16,717 bases of DNA from an uncultured Pseudomonadota bacterium (GTDB lineage: Bacteria > Pseudomonadota > Alphaproteobacteria > Rs-D84), in contig OMQP01000029.1 of assembly GCA_900313285.1 (NCBI GenBank), positions 1-16,717 of the forward strand, in the 5' to 3' direction. The stretch's first letter is position 1; the number at the start of each line of letters is the position of its first letter. A program made the position numbers and the translations under genes. This document shows positions 5,589-11,863 of this stretch, piece after piece. The notes beneath the pieces are model-generated. The model worked only from the letters and a program-made list of their open reading frames with translations, was not told the DNA's origin and searched no databases.

Positions 5589-5969
5589 TTAATTCAAAAA
5601 CATTTTTGCCTGGTTTAATAAATCTATGACAGCATCTATATCATCATTATCAACCGATTTTGTTTCAACTTTCTGGACAATGATTTTTTGTGGCTGTGGT
5701 TTTACATTTGATGTTTCCGTTTCAAATGTTCCATTATGTAAAATCTTTTTTACACCGGCAATCGTCATACCTTTATCATAAAGCAACGATTTAATAGATT
5801 CTAATTTTTCAATTGTATCACGACGATAATAACGACGATTACCTGCCCCAGTTACCGGACGAATTGCACCAGGAAATTGTTTTTCCCAATAACGCAGAGT
5901 ATGCGCAGGCACATCAAGTTGTTTTGCAACTTCATTTATTGGAACAAAATATTCTTTTTGATTTTCCAT
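5589..5969 (-). CDS. MerR-family HTH regulator
   Basis: A 126-residue DNA-binding protein. The N-terminal winged helix is of the MerR_1 type: helix-turn-helix at 10-30 (PINEVAKQLDVPAHTLRYWEKQF), then GNRRYYRRDTIEKLESIKSLL (43-63) and KGMTIAGVKKIL (66-77). Alphaproteobacteria have a characteristic short MerR-like protein of this sort, usually near ihfA; here it follows gyrA. There is no Cys-rich metal site. The C-terminal 45 residues are a polar linker and a short acidic helix (DDIDAVIDLLNQAKMFLN), perhaps for oligomerisation. It starts 17 nt after the gyrA stop codon, so the two are almost certainly one operon ending at the hairpin at 5545-5570. The target is unknown. Confidence 0.8.
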   Translation of the reverse strand: MENQKEYFVPINEVAKQLDVPAHTLRYWEKQFPGAIRPVTGAGNRRYYRRDTIEKLESIKSLLYDKGMTIAGVKKILHNGTFETETSNVKPQPQKIIVQKVETKSVDNDDIDAVIDLLNQAKMFLN

Positions 5970-5986
5970 TGTGCCTGCCCTGTATT

Positions 5987-8758
5987 TTATTCTGCTGTTT
6001 CGTTATCAGCCACAGTATCTGCCGTAGACACTGATTCTTCAACAATCGCATCTTCCGTTTCTTCTTCGTGGTCAATAGCAATAGCAGATACAACTTTTTC
6101 GCCTTCAGCTGTGCGGAACAATGTCACACCGGCTGTTGAACGGCCTGCAATACGAACATCTTTAACAGGTGTTCTGATAATTTTACCGCCATTTGTTACC
6201 ATGATAATATCCTGATTATCATTTACAGGGAATGATCCAGCAACAGCGGTATTTTTGCCACCTAATTTAATGTTAGTAAATCCATTACCACCACGATGCG
6301 TTAAACGATATTCATATGACGATGTACGTTTACCAAATCCATTTTCCGATATTGTCAAAATGAATTCTTCACGTAATGCCATTTTTGCCATTTGTTCGTC
6401 GCTTAATACCAATGTTGTATTTTCTTCTTCAGCGTCTGCTTCTTCTTCAATACCAGTTTGTGCGCGACGCAATGCGCGGCTTTGTTTTACATAAGCAGCA
6501 CGAACTACTGAATCAGATTCACCATGATTCAACATCGCCATTCCAATAATATGGTCATCTTTTTGCAATGATAATCCACGCACACCGGTAGAATTACGTC
6601 CTGCAAATATACGAATTTCTGGAACAGCAAATCTTATGCAACGGCCACGATACGTAGACAAGAACACATCTTGATCTTCATTACATGGCAATACAGCAAT
6701 CAAAGAATCACCTTCGTCCAATTTCATTGCGATTTTACCATTTGCACGAATTGAATCAAAATCAGACATACGATTTCTGCGCACTGTACCAGATGCAGTT
6801 GCGAACATCAGGAAATGTTCAACACCTGATTGTTGCACACGTTTTACTTCGTCTTCTGGAACTGGCAATATTGCAGTTATTGTTTCACCTTCTGTTAATG
6901 GCAATAAATTAACCAATGGACGACCCTTGCCTGCAGCGGTTGCTTCTGGCAATTTATATGTTTTTAATTTATAACATAAACCCTTGGAAGAGAAGAACAA
7001 CAATGGTGTATGCGTATTTGCAACAAAAACATTTACAACATAATCATCATCTTTGGTTGTCATCGCATTACGGCCCTTGCCACCACGTTTTTGTGCACGA
7101 TATGTATCCAGCGCAACGCGTTTGATATATCCTGTATTAGAAACAGTAACAACCATATCTTCACGGGCAATCAAATCTTCGATATCTATATCGATTTCTG
7201 CATCACTGATTTCGCTGCGACGTGGCTGAGACCAGTTATCACGCACAGCAGCTGTTTCATCACGAATAATTTGAACAATACGTTCGTGGCTGCTTAAAAT
7301 TGCTAACAAATCTTTAATTGTTGCACCCAATTCAGTCAAATCATTATGAATCTTGTCGCGTTCCAAACCAGTCAATCTGTGCAATTGCAATTCAAGAATT
7401 GCTTTTGCTTGATCTTCACTCATATAGAACATACCATCTTTGTATTCTGTGTTTGGATCGTCAATCAAATTGATATAACTTTCAATATCAGATGCTGCCC
7501 AACCGCGTGAAATCAACGCAACACGCGCATCATCTGGATTTGCAGATTCTTTAATCAATTTGATAACTTCATCCAAATTACCACACGCAACAGACAACCC
7601 AAGCAAAGTATGTGCACGATTGCGTGCTTTGTTCAAATCAAATATTGTGCGACGACGTATAACTTCTTCACGGAATTCAATAAACGCGTCCAAAACACTT
7701 CTGATTGTGAATAACATTGGACGTCCACGATTCAATGCCATCATATTCACAGGGAAATTAGATTGCATTTCTGTATATTGGAACAAATGATTCAATACAA
7801 CCTCTGGCATGGTGTCGCGTTTTAATTCAATGATTACACGCAGACCTTCTTTTGATGATTCATCACGTATATCTGAAATACCTTCGATACGTTTATCTTT
7901 GACCATTTCAGCAATTTTAATAATCAGTTGTGATTTATTAACCTGGTATGGTAATTCATCAACAATGATTGCCTGGTGATCATGAATATTTTCAAAATGA
8001 GTTTTTGAACGAACTATTATTGAACCACGACCTGTTGTGTGTGCTTTATATGCACCAGCATGTCCCATAATAATTCCACCTGTTGGGAAATCAGGTCCTG
8101 GGATAATACCAAACAATTCGTCATCAGATATATCTTTGTTATCTAAAATAGCCAAAATACCATTACATACTTCGCCCAAATTATATGTTGGAACATTTGT
8201 TGCCATACCAACAGCAATTCCCGAACCACCATTAACCAAGAAATTTGGGAATTTAGTTGGCAATACAATTGGTTCCTGTAATGTGCCGTCGAAATTTGGC
8301 TGCCAATCAACAGTATCTTTATCCAAATCGTCCATTAACGATGCACCCAGTTTACTAAGGCGTGCTTCTGTATAACGCATAGCCGCAGGTTTATCACCGT
8401 CACGCGAACCAAAGTTACCCTGACCCTGGACTAACATTTCACCCATAGAGAAATCCTGGGCCATACGGGCCATAGCTTCATAAATAGAAGAATCCCCATG
8501 CGGATGGTAACGTCCCATAACGTCACCAACGATACGGGCAGATTTTACAGTTGACTTTGTTGCCGGCGCAACTTCGTTCATAACATACAAAATACGACGA
8601 TGCACAGGTTTACAACCGTCCCTTACATCTGGCAAAGCACGATCAACAATAACAGACATCGCATAATCCAAAAACGATGTTCGCATTTCGTGTTCAATTG
8701 GTGATTGTGGGACCTTGATTTCGTTAATTTCAGTATTTATTTCGTTTATTTCAGACAT
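5987..8758 (-). CDS. gyrA: DNA gyrase subunit A
   Basis: The 923-residue A subunit of gyrase, which with GyrB introduces negative supercoils using ATP. The N-terminal breakage-reunion domain is complete: YHPHGDSSIYEAMARMAQ (84-101), GQGNFGSRDGD, and AAMRYTEARL with catalytic Tyr129. The C-terminal beta-pinwheel has the GyrA box QKRGGKG at 556-562, which separates GyrA from ParC. Length and motif spacing match the family. The quinolone-pocket positions equivalent to E. coli Ser83 and Asp87 are Ser90 and Glu94; Glu at the second position is more typical of ParC. AGGGGA precedes the ATG, and a possible promoter is TTGACC (8813-8818) with TATCTT (8789-8794). It is transcribed with the merR-like gene. 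Confidence 0.98.
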   Translation of the reverse strand: MSEINEINTEINEIKVPQSPIEHEMRTSFLDYAMSVIVDRALPDVRDGCKPVHRRILYVMNEVAPATKSTVKSARIVGDVMGRYHPHGDSSIYEAMARMAQDFSMGEMLVQGQGNFGSRDGDKPAAMRYTEARLSKLGASLMDDLDKDTVDWQPNFDGTLQEPIVLPTKFPNFLVNGGSGIAVGMATNVPTYNLGEVCNGILAILDNKDISDDELFGIIPGPDFPTGGIIMGHAGAYKAHTTGRGSIIVRSKTHFENIHDHQAIIVDELPYQVNKSQLIIKIAEMVKDKRIEGISDIRDESSKEGLRVIIELKRDTMPEVVLNHLFQYTEMQSNFPVNMMALNRGRPMLFTIRSVLDAFIEFREEVIRRRTIFDLNKARNRAHTLLGLSVACGNLDEVIKLIKESANPDDARVALISRGWAASDIESYINLIDDPNTEYKDGMFYMSEDQAKAILELQLHRLTGLERDKIHNDLTELGATIKDLLAILSSHERIVQIIRDETAAVRDNWSQPRRSEISDAEIDIDIEDLIAREDMVVTVSNTGYIKRVALDTYRAQKRGGKGRNAMTTKDDDYVVNVFVANTHTPLLFFSSKGLCYKLKTYKLPEATAAGKGRPLVNLLPLTEGETITAILPVPEDEVKRVQQSGVEHFLMFATASGTVRRNRMSDFDSIRANGKIAMKLDEGDSLIAVLPCNEDQDVFLSTYRGRCIRFAVPEIRIFAGRNSTGVRGLSLQKDDHIIGMAMLNHGESDSVVRAAYVKQSRALRRAQTGIEEEADAEEENTTLVLSDEQMAKMALREEFILTISENGFGKRTSSYEYRLTHRGGNGFTNIKLGGKNTAVAGSFPVNDNQDIIMVTNGGKIIRTPVKDVRIAGRSTAGVTLFRTAEGEKVVSAIAIDHEEETEDAIVEESVSTADTVADNETAE

Positions 8759-8788
8759 TACTATTTTCCCCTATTTTTCGATAGTAAA

Positions 8789-8818
8789 AAGATAGCAAAA
8801 AAATGACGTTCCGGTCAA
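8789..8818 (-). promoter_or_regulatory. Probable gyrA promoter
   Basis: On the minus strand TTGACC (complement of 8813-8818) and TATCTT (complement of 8789-8794) have an 18-bp spacer. The leader is about 25 nt with AGGGGA before the ATG. Confidence 0.4.
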
Positions 8819-8873
8819 GGATTAAAGCAAAAAAACACAATTTTTTTTAACAAAAACAAAACCAGTAAAAACA

Positions 8874-8901
8874 TTGACAAATTGTTTTTGTGTATTATAA
8901 T
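8874..8901 (+). promoter_or_regulatory. Consensus promoter of the small-protein/rpmH operon
   Basis: A perfect TTGACA (8874-8879) and a perfect TATAAT (8896-8901) are separated by 16 bp. This is the strongest-looking sigma-70 promoter in the window, fitting a ribosomal protein gene. Confidence 0.75.
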
Positions 8902-8927
8902 AAACACATAAAATCAAAGGATAAAAA

Positions 8928-9050
8928 ATGACAACATCGAATATCTTTTTACCTTTTTGGAAATTTATGGCGGCTGTTTTTGTATGGTATTTATTTTTGG
9001 AATGCCTTGAAAAACTGGGACTGGCGCCTGCAAAATCAAAATCTAAATAA
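8928..9050 (+). CDS. Small membrane protein (40 residues) upstream of rpmH
   Basis: A 40-codon frame with AAAGGA 8 nt upstream of the ATG, directly behind the consensus promoter. The peptide has one predicted transmembrane helix (about residues 8-26: LPFWKFMAAVFVWYLFLEC) and a basic tail APAKSKSK, so it should sit in the inner membrane with the basic end inside. I do not recognise a family. Its position between a strong promoter and rpmH, 59 nt upstream of that gene, makes real translation likely and suggests high expression. It could alternatively act as a leader peptide for rpmH. Confidence 0.65.
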   Translation: MTTSNIFLPFWKFMAAVFVWYLFLECLEKLGLAPAKSKSK

Positions 9051-9109
9051 AATAGTTGCGTTTTCAAAAAACATATGATTAAATAGGGTGCAGCAAAAGG
9101 ATTGTAACT

Positions 9110-9262
9110 ATGGCAACAAAAAGAACATATCAACCATCAAAAACACGTCGTGTAAAAACACATGGGTTTCGTGAAAAAATGGCAACAAAATCTGGACGCG
9201 ATGTTTTGAATCGTCGTCGTGCATGCGGTCGTAAACGTTTGGCCGTATCTGCCATTAACTAA
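9110..9262 (+). CDS. rpmH: 50S ribosomal protein L34
   Basis: A 50-residue basic protein of the large ribosomal subunit. The family signature is complete: KRTYQPSKTRR near the start, HGFREKMATKSGRDVLNRRRACGRKRLAVS to the end. The usual length is about 44; the extra residues are an N-terminal MAT and a short C-terminal AIN. AAAAGG lies 9 nt before the ATG. rpmH is normally followed by rnpA and then yidD/yidC, but here a terminator follows 22 nt after the stop and the next gene is on the other strand, so the rpmH-rnpA linkage is broken. It shares its promoter with the 40-residue membrane protein. Confidence 0.97.
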   Translation: MATKRTYQPSKTRRVKTHGFREKMATKSGRDVLNRRRACGRKRLAVSAIN

Positions 9263-9284
9263 TAGTATGGTTAGAACAAAATTT

Positions 9285-9311
9285 AAAAACCGTCCAATTG
9301 GACGGTTTTTT
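9285..9311. terminator. Bidirectional terminator between rpmH and the secreted-repeat operon
   Basis: The stem AAAAACCGTCC (9285-9295), centre AATT and GGACGGTTTTT (9300-9310) is symmetrical with A and T runs on both sides. It can end rpmH on the plus strand and the operon at 9333-11041 on the minus strand. Its core differs from the four-copy hairpin family. Confidence 0.85.
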
Positions 9312-9332
9312 GTTTACCTGATTTAATCTGTA

Positions 9333-10001
9333 TCATATATTATTTTTTATTACTTCTTCTAATTTTAAAGGTTTAGCACTGTATATTCTAACAAAATCTG
9401 TACACTTAGATGTTTCTTTTGTACTGTTTACACAAATATTAAACAAATCCTTCATAGAAAATGGTATTGAAACGTTCGCATAAAAATCATTATAAAAGCG
9501 TTCTTTGTATACCTTAAACCCCAACCCACCATCATCAAAAACTTGTTCAACCTTAAACCCCAACCCACCATCATCAAAAACTTGTTCAAAAGCACTATCC
9601 ATTTTTTCAACATCCAACGAAAGATTTTTTTCATTTAAATCTGTTTCTCGAACAGATGAAAATTTTGAAATTTGATTCATGTAAACTTTAACAAAATCTG
9701 TACACTTAGATGTTTCTTTTGTACTGTTTACACAAATATTAAACAAATCTTTCATAGAAAATGGTATTGAAACGTTCGCATAAAAATCATTATAAAAGCG
9801 TTCTTTGTATACCTTAAACCCCAGTTCTTTGTATACCTTAAACCCCACCCCACTATCATCAAAAACTTGTTCAAAACTAGAATCCAAAACATTCAAATTC
9901 AAAGGAATATTTTTTTCATTTATATCACTTCCTATAACCATGCCATTTGCGAACAAAGGCATAAATAAAAATAAAGAAGCCAATAATATACGTTTTACCA
10001 T
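9333..10001 (-). CDS. Secreted protein with large and small internal repeats, unknown function
   Basis: A 222-residue protein with a signal peptide (about residues 1-20, ending LFANG). I recognise no family. The mature part is two copies of a module of about 85 residues: residues 27-107 and 122-207. Each starts NEKN, has SFEQVFDD or AFEQVFDD followed by GFKV, then KERFYNDFYANVSIPFSMKD, and ends with a Cys pair in NICVNSTKETSKC (Cys90/Cys100 and Cys190/Cys200), likely a disulfide loop. The second halves of the modules are identical in sequence. Each module also has its own small duplication (LGFKVYKE in the first, EQVFDDGGLGFKV in the second). The ATG overlaps the stop of the upstream gene (ATGGTAA) and GAGGTG precedes it, so translation is coupled. 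An envelope or extracellular role is inference. Confidence 0.75.
   Translation of the reverse strand: MVKRILLASLFLFMPLFANGMVIGSDINEKNIPLNLNVLDSSFEQVFDDSGVGFKVYKELGFKVYKERFYNDFYANVSIPFSMKDLFNICVNSTKETSKCTDFVKVYMNQISKFSSVRETDLNEKNLSLDVEKMDSAFEQVFDDGGLGFKVEQVFDDGGLGFKVYKERFYNDFYANVSIPFSMKDLFNICVNSTKETSKCTDFVRIYSAKPLKLEEVIKNNI
9389..9823. repeat. 135-bp direct repeat, period 300 bp (9389-9523 and 9689-9823)
   Basis: The two segments align at an offset of exactly 300 bp with one mismatch (C at 9450, T at 9750) over 135 bp. Similarity continues more weakly on both sides. They encode the second half of each protein module. Near-identity at the DNA level means recent duplication or ongoing gene conversion. 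Confidence 0.95.
9512..9589. repeat. Perfect 39-bp tandem duplication
   Basis: 9512-9550 and 9551-9589 are identical and adjacent. They duplicate 13 codons (EQVFDDGGLGFKV) in the second module of the secreted repeat protein, and the frame is kept. Confidence 0.95.
9800..9847. repeat. Perfect 24-bp tandem duplication
   Basis: 9800-9823 and 9824-9847 are identical and adjacent. They duplicate 8 codons (LGFKVYKE) in the first module. This event is separate from the 39-bp duplication and also in frame. Confidence 0.95.
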
Positions 10002-11041
10002 TTTAACACCTCTTCACATTCAGATGAAATATTCAAAATTTGTTTTGCTGTTTTGATTTGCGATGCATTTAATGCAGTACCTGTTAAAGATGCGGCTGTT
10101 GTTACACCACCCAAAACATTACTGGCAACATTCATTCTGTTATATTCAACAACGTTTTTCGCGTCACCAGATTTTATTTCATCTGATAATTTTTTATTAT
10201 TACCCAACACACTTGTGATTGTTGCAGCCGAACCCGTCACTGCACCGATTGAATTTGAAACCATTGCGCCTTTGGCCAGGTTATTTATTTGTTGAATATT
10301 AACATATTCGTATTCACTACATTTATCCAATATCTTTTGGCTTAAATCCATTGTTTTAATATCTGCAGCATCCCCATCTTCAACTTTCACGCGCAACCGC
10401 GCATTACGCAGCAAATCAATTGACGATGTGCATTTTTTTATTTGTTCAACAAAATCATCATCTGCAACTGTGTTTGATGAAACAATTGCGCCCGCAACAT
10501 TTGTTGCCGTATCCGCCACAAATAAACCCGTTCGTACATTACCAAGTGTGGTTGATTTATCTTGTTTTGTGTTTATTTGATTTTGTAATTCGTTACTGCG
10601 ATTTTCTAATATTTCTTGTTTTGCTTCCAGGGTTTCTTGCGCTTTCAATTCGTCCAATAATGCTGATAAATTCTTTTCAATATCTGGATCTATCTCTATT
10701 ACATTATTTAATAACGCCTGATTTTCAGCTGACAATTCTCGTTCTTTTAACGAATTGATCAATGCATCTACACCTGCTTTTTCGACCATATTTTTTGCCA
10801 TATCAACATCAGTGTAATATTTAACAACACCACTGGCCACACCACCAGCACCAGCCGCCGTCCCAATTACATTAACTGCTGTTCCAATTCCAGCCATCTT
10901 TTTTATTTTTTCCATTCGTGCAGATACACCCGAACAATGTGTACGAACTATATCGATTGTTTCGTTCAATGCAATTTGCGCATCTGATTCTGCAAAAGAG
11001 GCAAACGGTAACAAACCAAAAATCAAAGCAATTTTTTTCAT
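9995..11041 (-). CDS. Secreted Gly/Ala-rich protein with coiled coil, unknown function
   Basis: A 348-residue protein with a signal peptide (about 1-17, ending ASFA). I recognise no family. Four Gly/Ala/Val/Ser-rich segments at about 50-74, 169-191, 256-280 and 302-325 share a loose pattern (N-x-x-G followed by small residues) and could be membrane-associating or tightly packed helices. Charged helices separate them, each with one Cys (Cys36, Cys204, Cys241, Cys342). Residues 120-165 look like a coiled coil (LSALLDELKAQETLEAKQEI). It is the first gene of the operon with the repeat protein, whose ATG overlaps its stop. The SD (AGGGG) lies in the 3' arm of a hairpin ending 6 nt before the ATG. 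A role at the cell surface or in the periplasm is inferred from the signal peptide. Confidence 0.75.
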   Translation of the reverse strand: MKKIALIFGLLPFASFAESDAQIALNETIDIVRTHCSGVSARMEKIKKMAGIGTAVNVIGTAAGAGGVASGVVKYYTDVDMAKNMVEKAGVDALINSLKERELSAENQALLNNVIEIDPDIEKNLSALLDELKAQETLEAKQEILENRSNELQNQINTKQDKSTTLGNVRTGLFVADTATNVAGAIVSSNTVADDDFVEQIKKCTSSIDLLRNARLRVKVEDGDAADIKTMDLSQKILDKCSEYEYVNIQQINNLAKGAMVSNSIGAVTGSAATITSVLGNNKKLSDEIKSGDAKNVVEYNRMNVASNVLGGVTTAASLTGTALNASQIKTAKQILNISSECEEVLKW

Positions 11042-11047
11042 TTAAAA

Positions 11048-11070
11048 ACCCCTATATTCTCTATAGGGGT
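11048..11070 (-). terminator. Terminator of valS-thioesterase operon, overlapping the SD of the next gene
   Basis: On the minus strand ACCCCTATA, loop GAGAA, TATAGGGGT is followed by TTTT: a 9-bp stem with a short T tract, 36 nt after the thioesterase stop. Its 3' arm contains AGGGG, the only SD of the 348-residue protein gene that starts 7 nt later. Confidence 0.7.
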
Positions 11071-11099
11071 ATTTTATCACAAAATGACAAAAGTCACAA
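11071..11099 (-). promoter_or_regulatory. Promoter of the secreted two-gene operon
   Basis: On the minus strand TTGTGA (complement of 11094-11099) and TAAAAT (complement of 11071-11076) are 17 bp apart. A start about 7 nt downstream would fall inside the 5' arm of the hairpin at 11048-11070, so the operon's own mRNA would lack most of that arm. The spacer also contains the dyad TGACTTTTGTCA (complement of 11085-11096), a possible operator. Confidence 0.5.
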
Positions 11100-11105
11100 A
11101 ACATA

Positions 11106-11840
11106 TTATTGTTTATCCCAATAACACACAATCTTGGCGTGTTCTATTTCGTCAGTCATAATTTTATGGTGCGTGATATTGTTTTCATTATCAAAAGCAA
11201 CTTCTATACGTACAGTTGGCGTGTTTGGATTTATTTCGTGTTCAAAATATATATCCATACCACGTAATTTATGTTGATTACGATATTCAAAACCAACGCT
11301 TTCTGTTGCCCAAATTGCATATACTGCGTTATTTATATGCTGATTAACATCTATATCATCAAAACGGCATGCCATAACATGTGTTTTTGTCGGTATAAAA
11401 TCAGCGCCTTTGTCAAATTCACGATCCCAAACACGTTCGTCTAAACCTTCCCAGCCCGGAACATAATCAGATATACGTACAGGTCTGCGTGTTTCAAGGT
11501 TGATTAAAACCCATTGTGATATTGCACGAATTTTAAGATTGCCATGTTCATCGCGAATTTCAAAATCACGTTCGCTGCGTACTGCACCAGAAACAGATGG
11601 CCATGTTGTATAAACCAATTTTTCTTTGGCACGTGGCATATCTATTATATCGACAAACATGTGGGTCACGACCCATGCAACATTATGTGAAAAACAATAT
11701 TCACGTCCAGCACCCAAAAGGTCAGCATGTTTACCAGCCAATCCCTGCAATTCATTCATTATCATGATTGGACGCATAAAACCATATCTGTCACATTGAT
11801 ATGATTTTAATGTGTGTTCTTCGACTAATTTTTTTATCAT
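11106..11840 (-). CDS. Acyl-ACP thioesterase (FatA/FatB-like)
   Basis: A 244-residue double-hotdog enzyme of the acyl-ACP thioesterase family, which releases free fatty acids from acyl carrier protein in the cytosol. The N-terminal hotdog has YQCDRYGFMRPIMIMNELQGLAGKH and SVSGAVRSERDFEIRD. The second hotdog has the catalytic pattern DIDVNQHINNAVYAIWATE, with Asp164, Asn166 and His168 matching the DxNxHxNN signature; Glu180 may also take part. Length matches bacterial members. AGGGGGG precedes the ATG, which lies 23 nt after the valS stop, so it is the second gene of the valS operon. It is followed by the hairpin at 11048-11070. The family identity is firm; chain-length preference cannot be read from the sequence. 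Confidence 0.85.
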   Translation of the reverse strand: MIKKLVEEHTLKSYQCDRYGFMRPIMIMNELQGLAGKHADLLGAGREYCFSHNVAWVVTHMFVDIIDMPRAKEKLVYTTWPSVSGAVRSERDFEIRDEHGNLKIRAISQWVLINLETRRPVRISDYVPGWEGLDERVWDREFDKGADFIPTKTHVMACRFDDIDVNQHINNAVYAIWATESVGFEYRNQHKLRGMDIYFEHEINPNTPTVRIEVAFDNENNITHHKIMTDEIEHAKIVCYWDKQ

Positions 11841-11863
11841 CGCCGCCCCCCCTGGTTGTAAAT

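Noticed and set aside
8822..9133. 103-codon minus-strand frame opposite the rpmH leader and small membrane protein
   Set aside because: It covers a consensus promoter and the plus-strand small gene, and its product is low-complexity with no recognisable motif or RBS.
9512..9847. CRISPR array in the repeat region
   Set aside because: The repeats are directly adjacent without spacers, lie inside a reading frame and are in-frame coding duplications. No cas genes are present.
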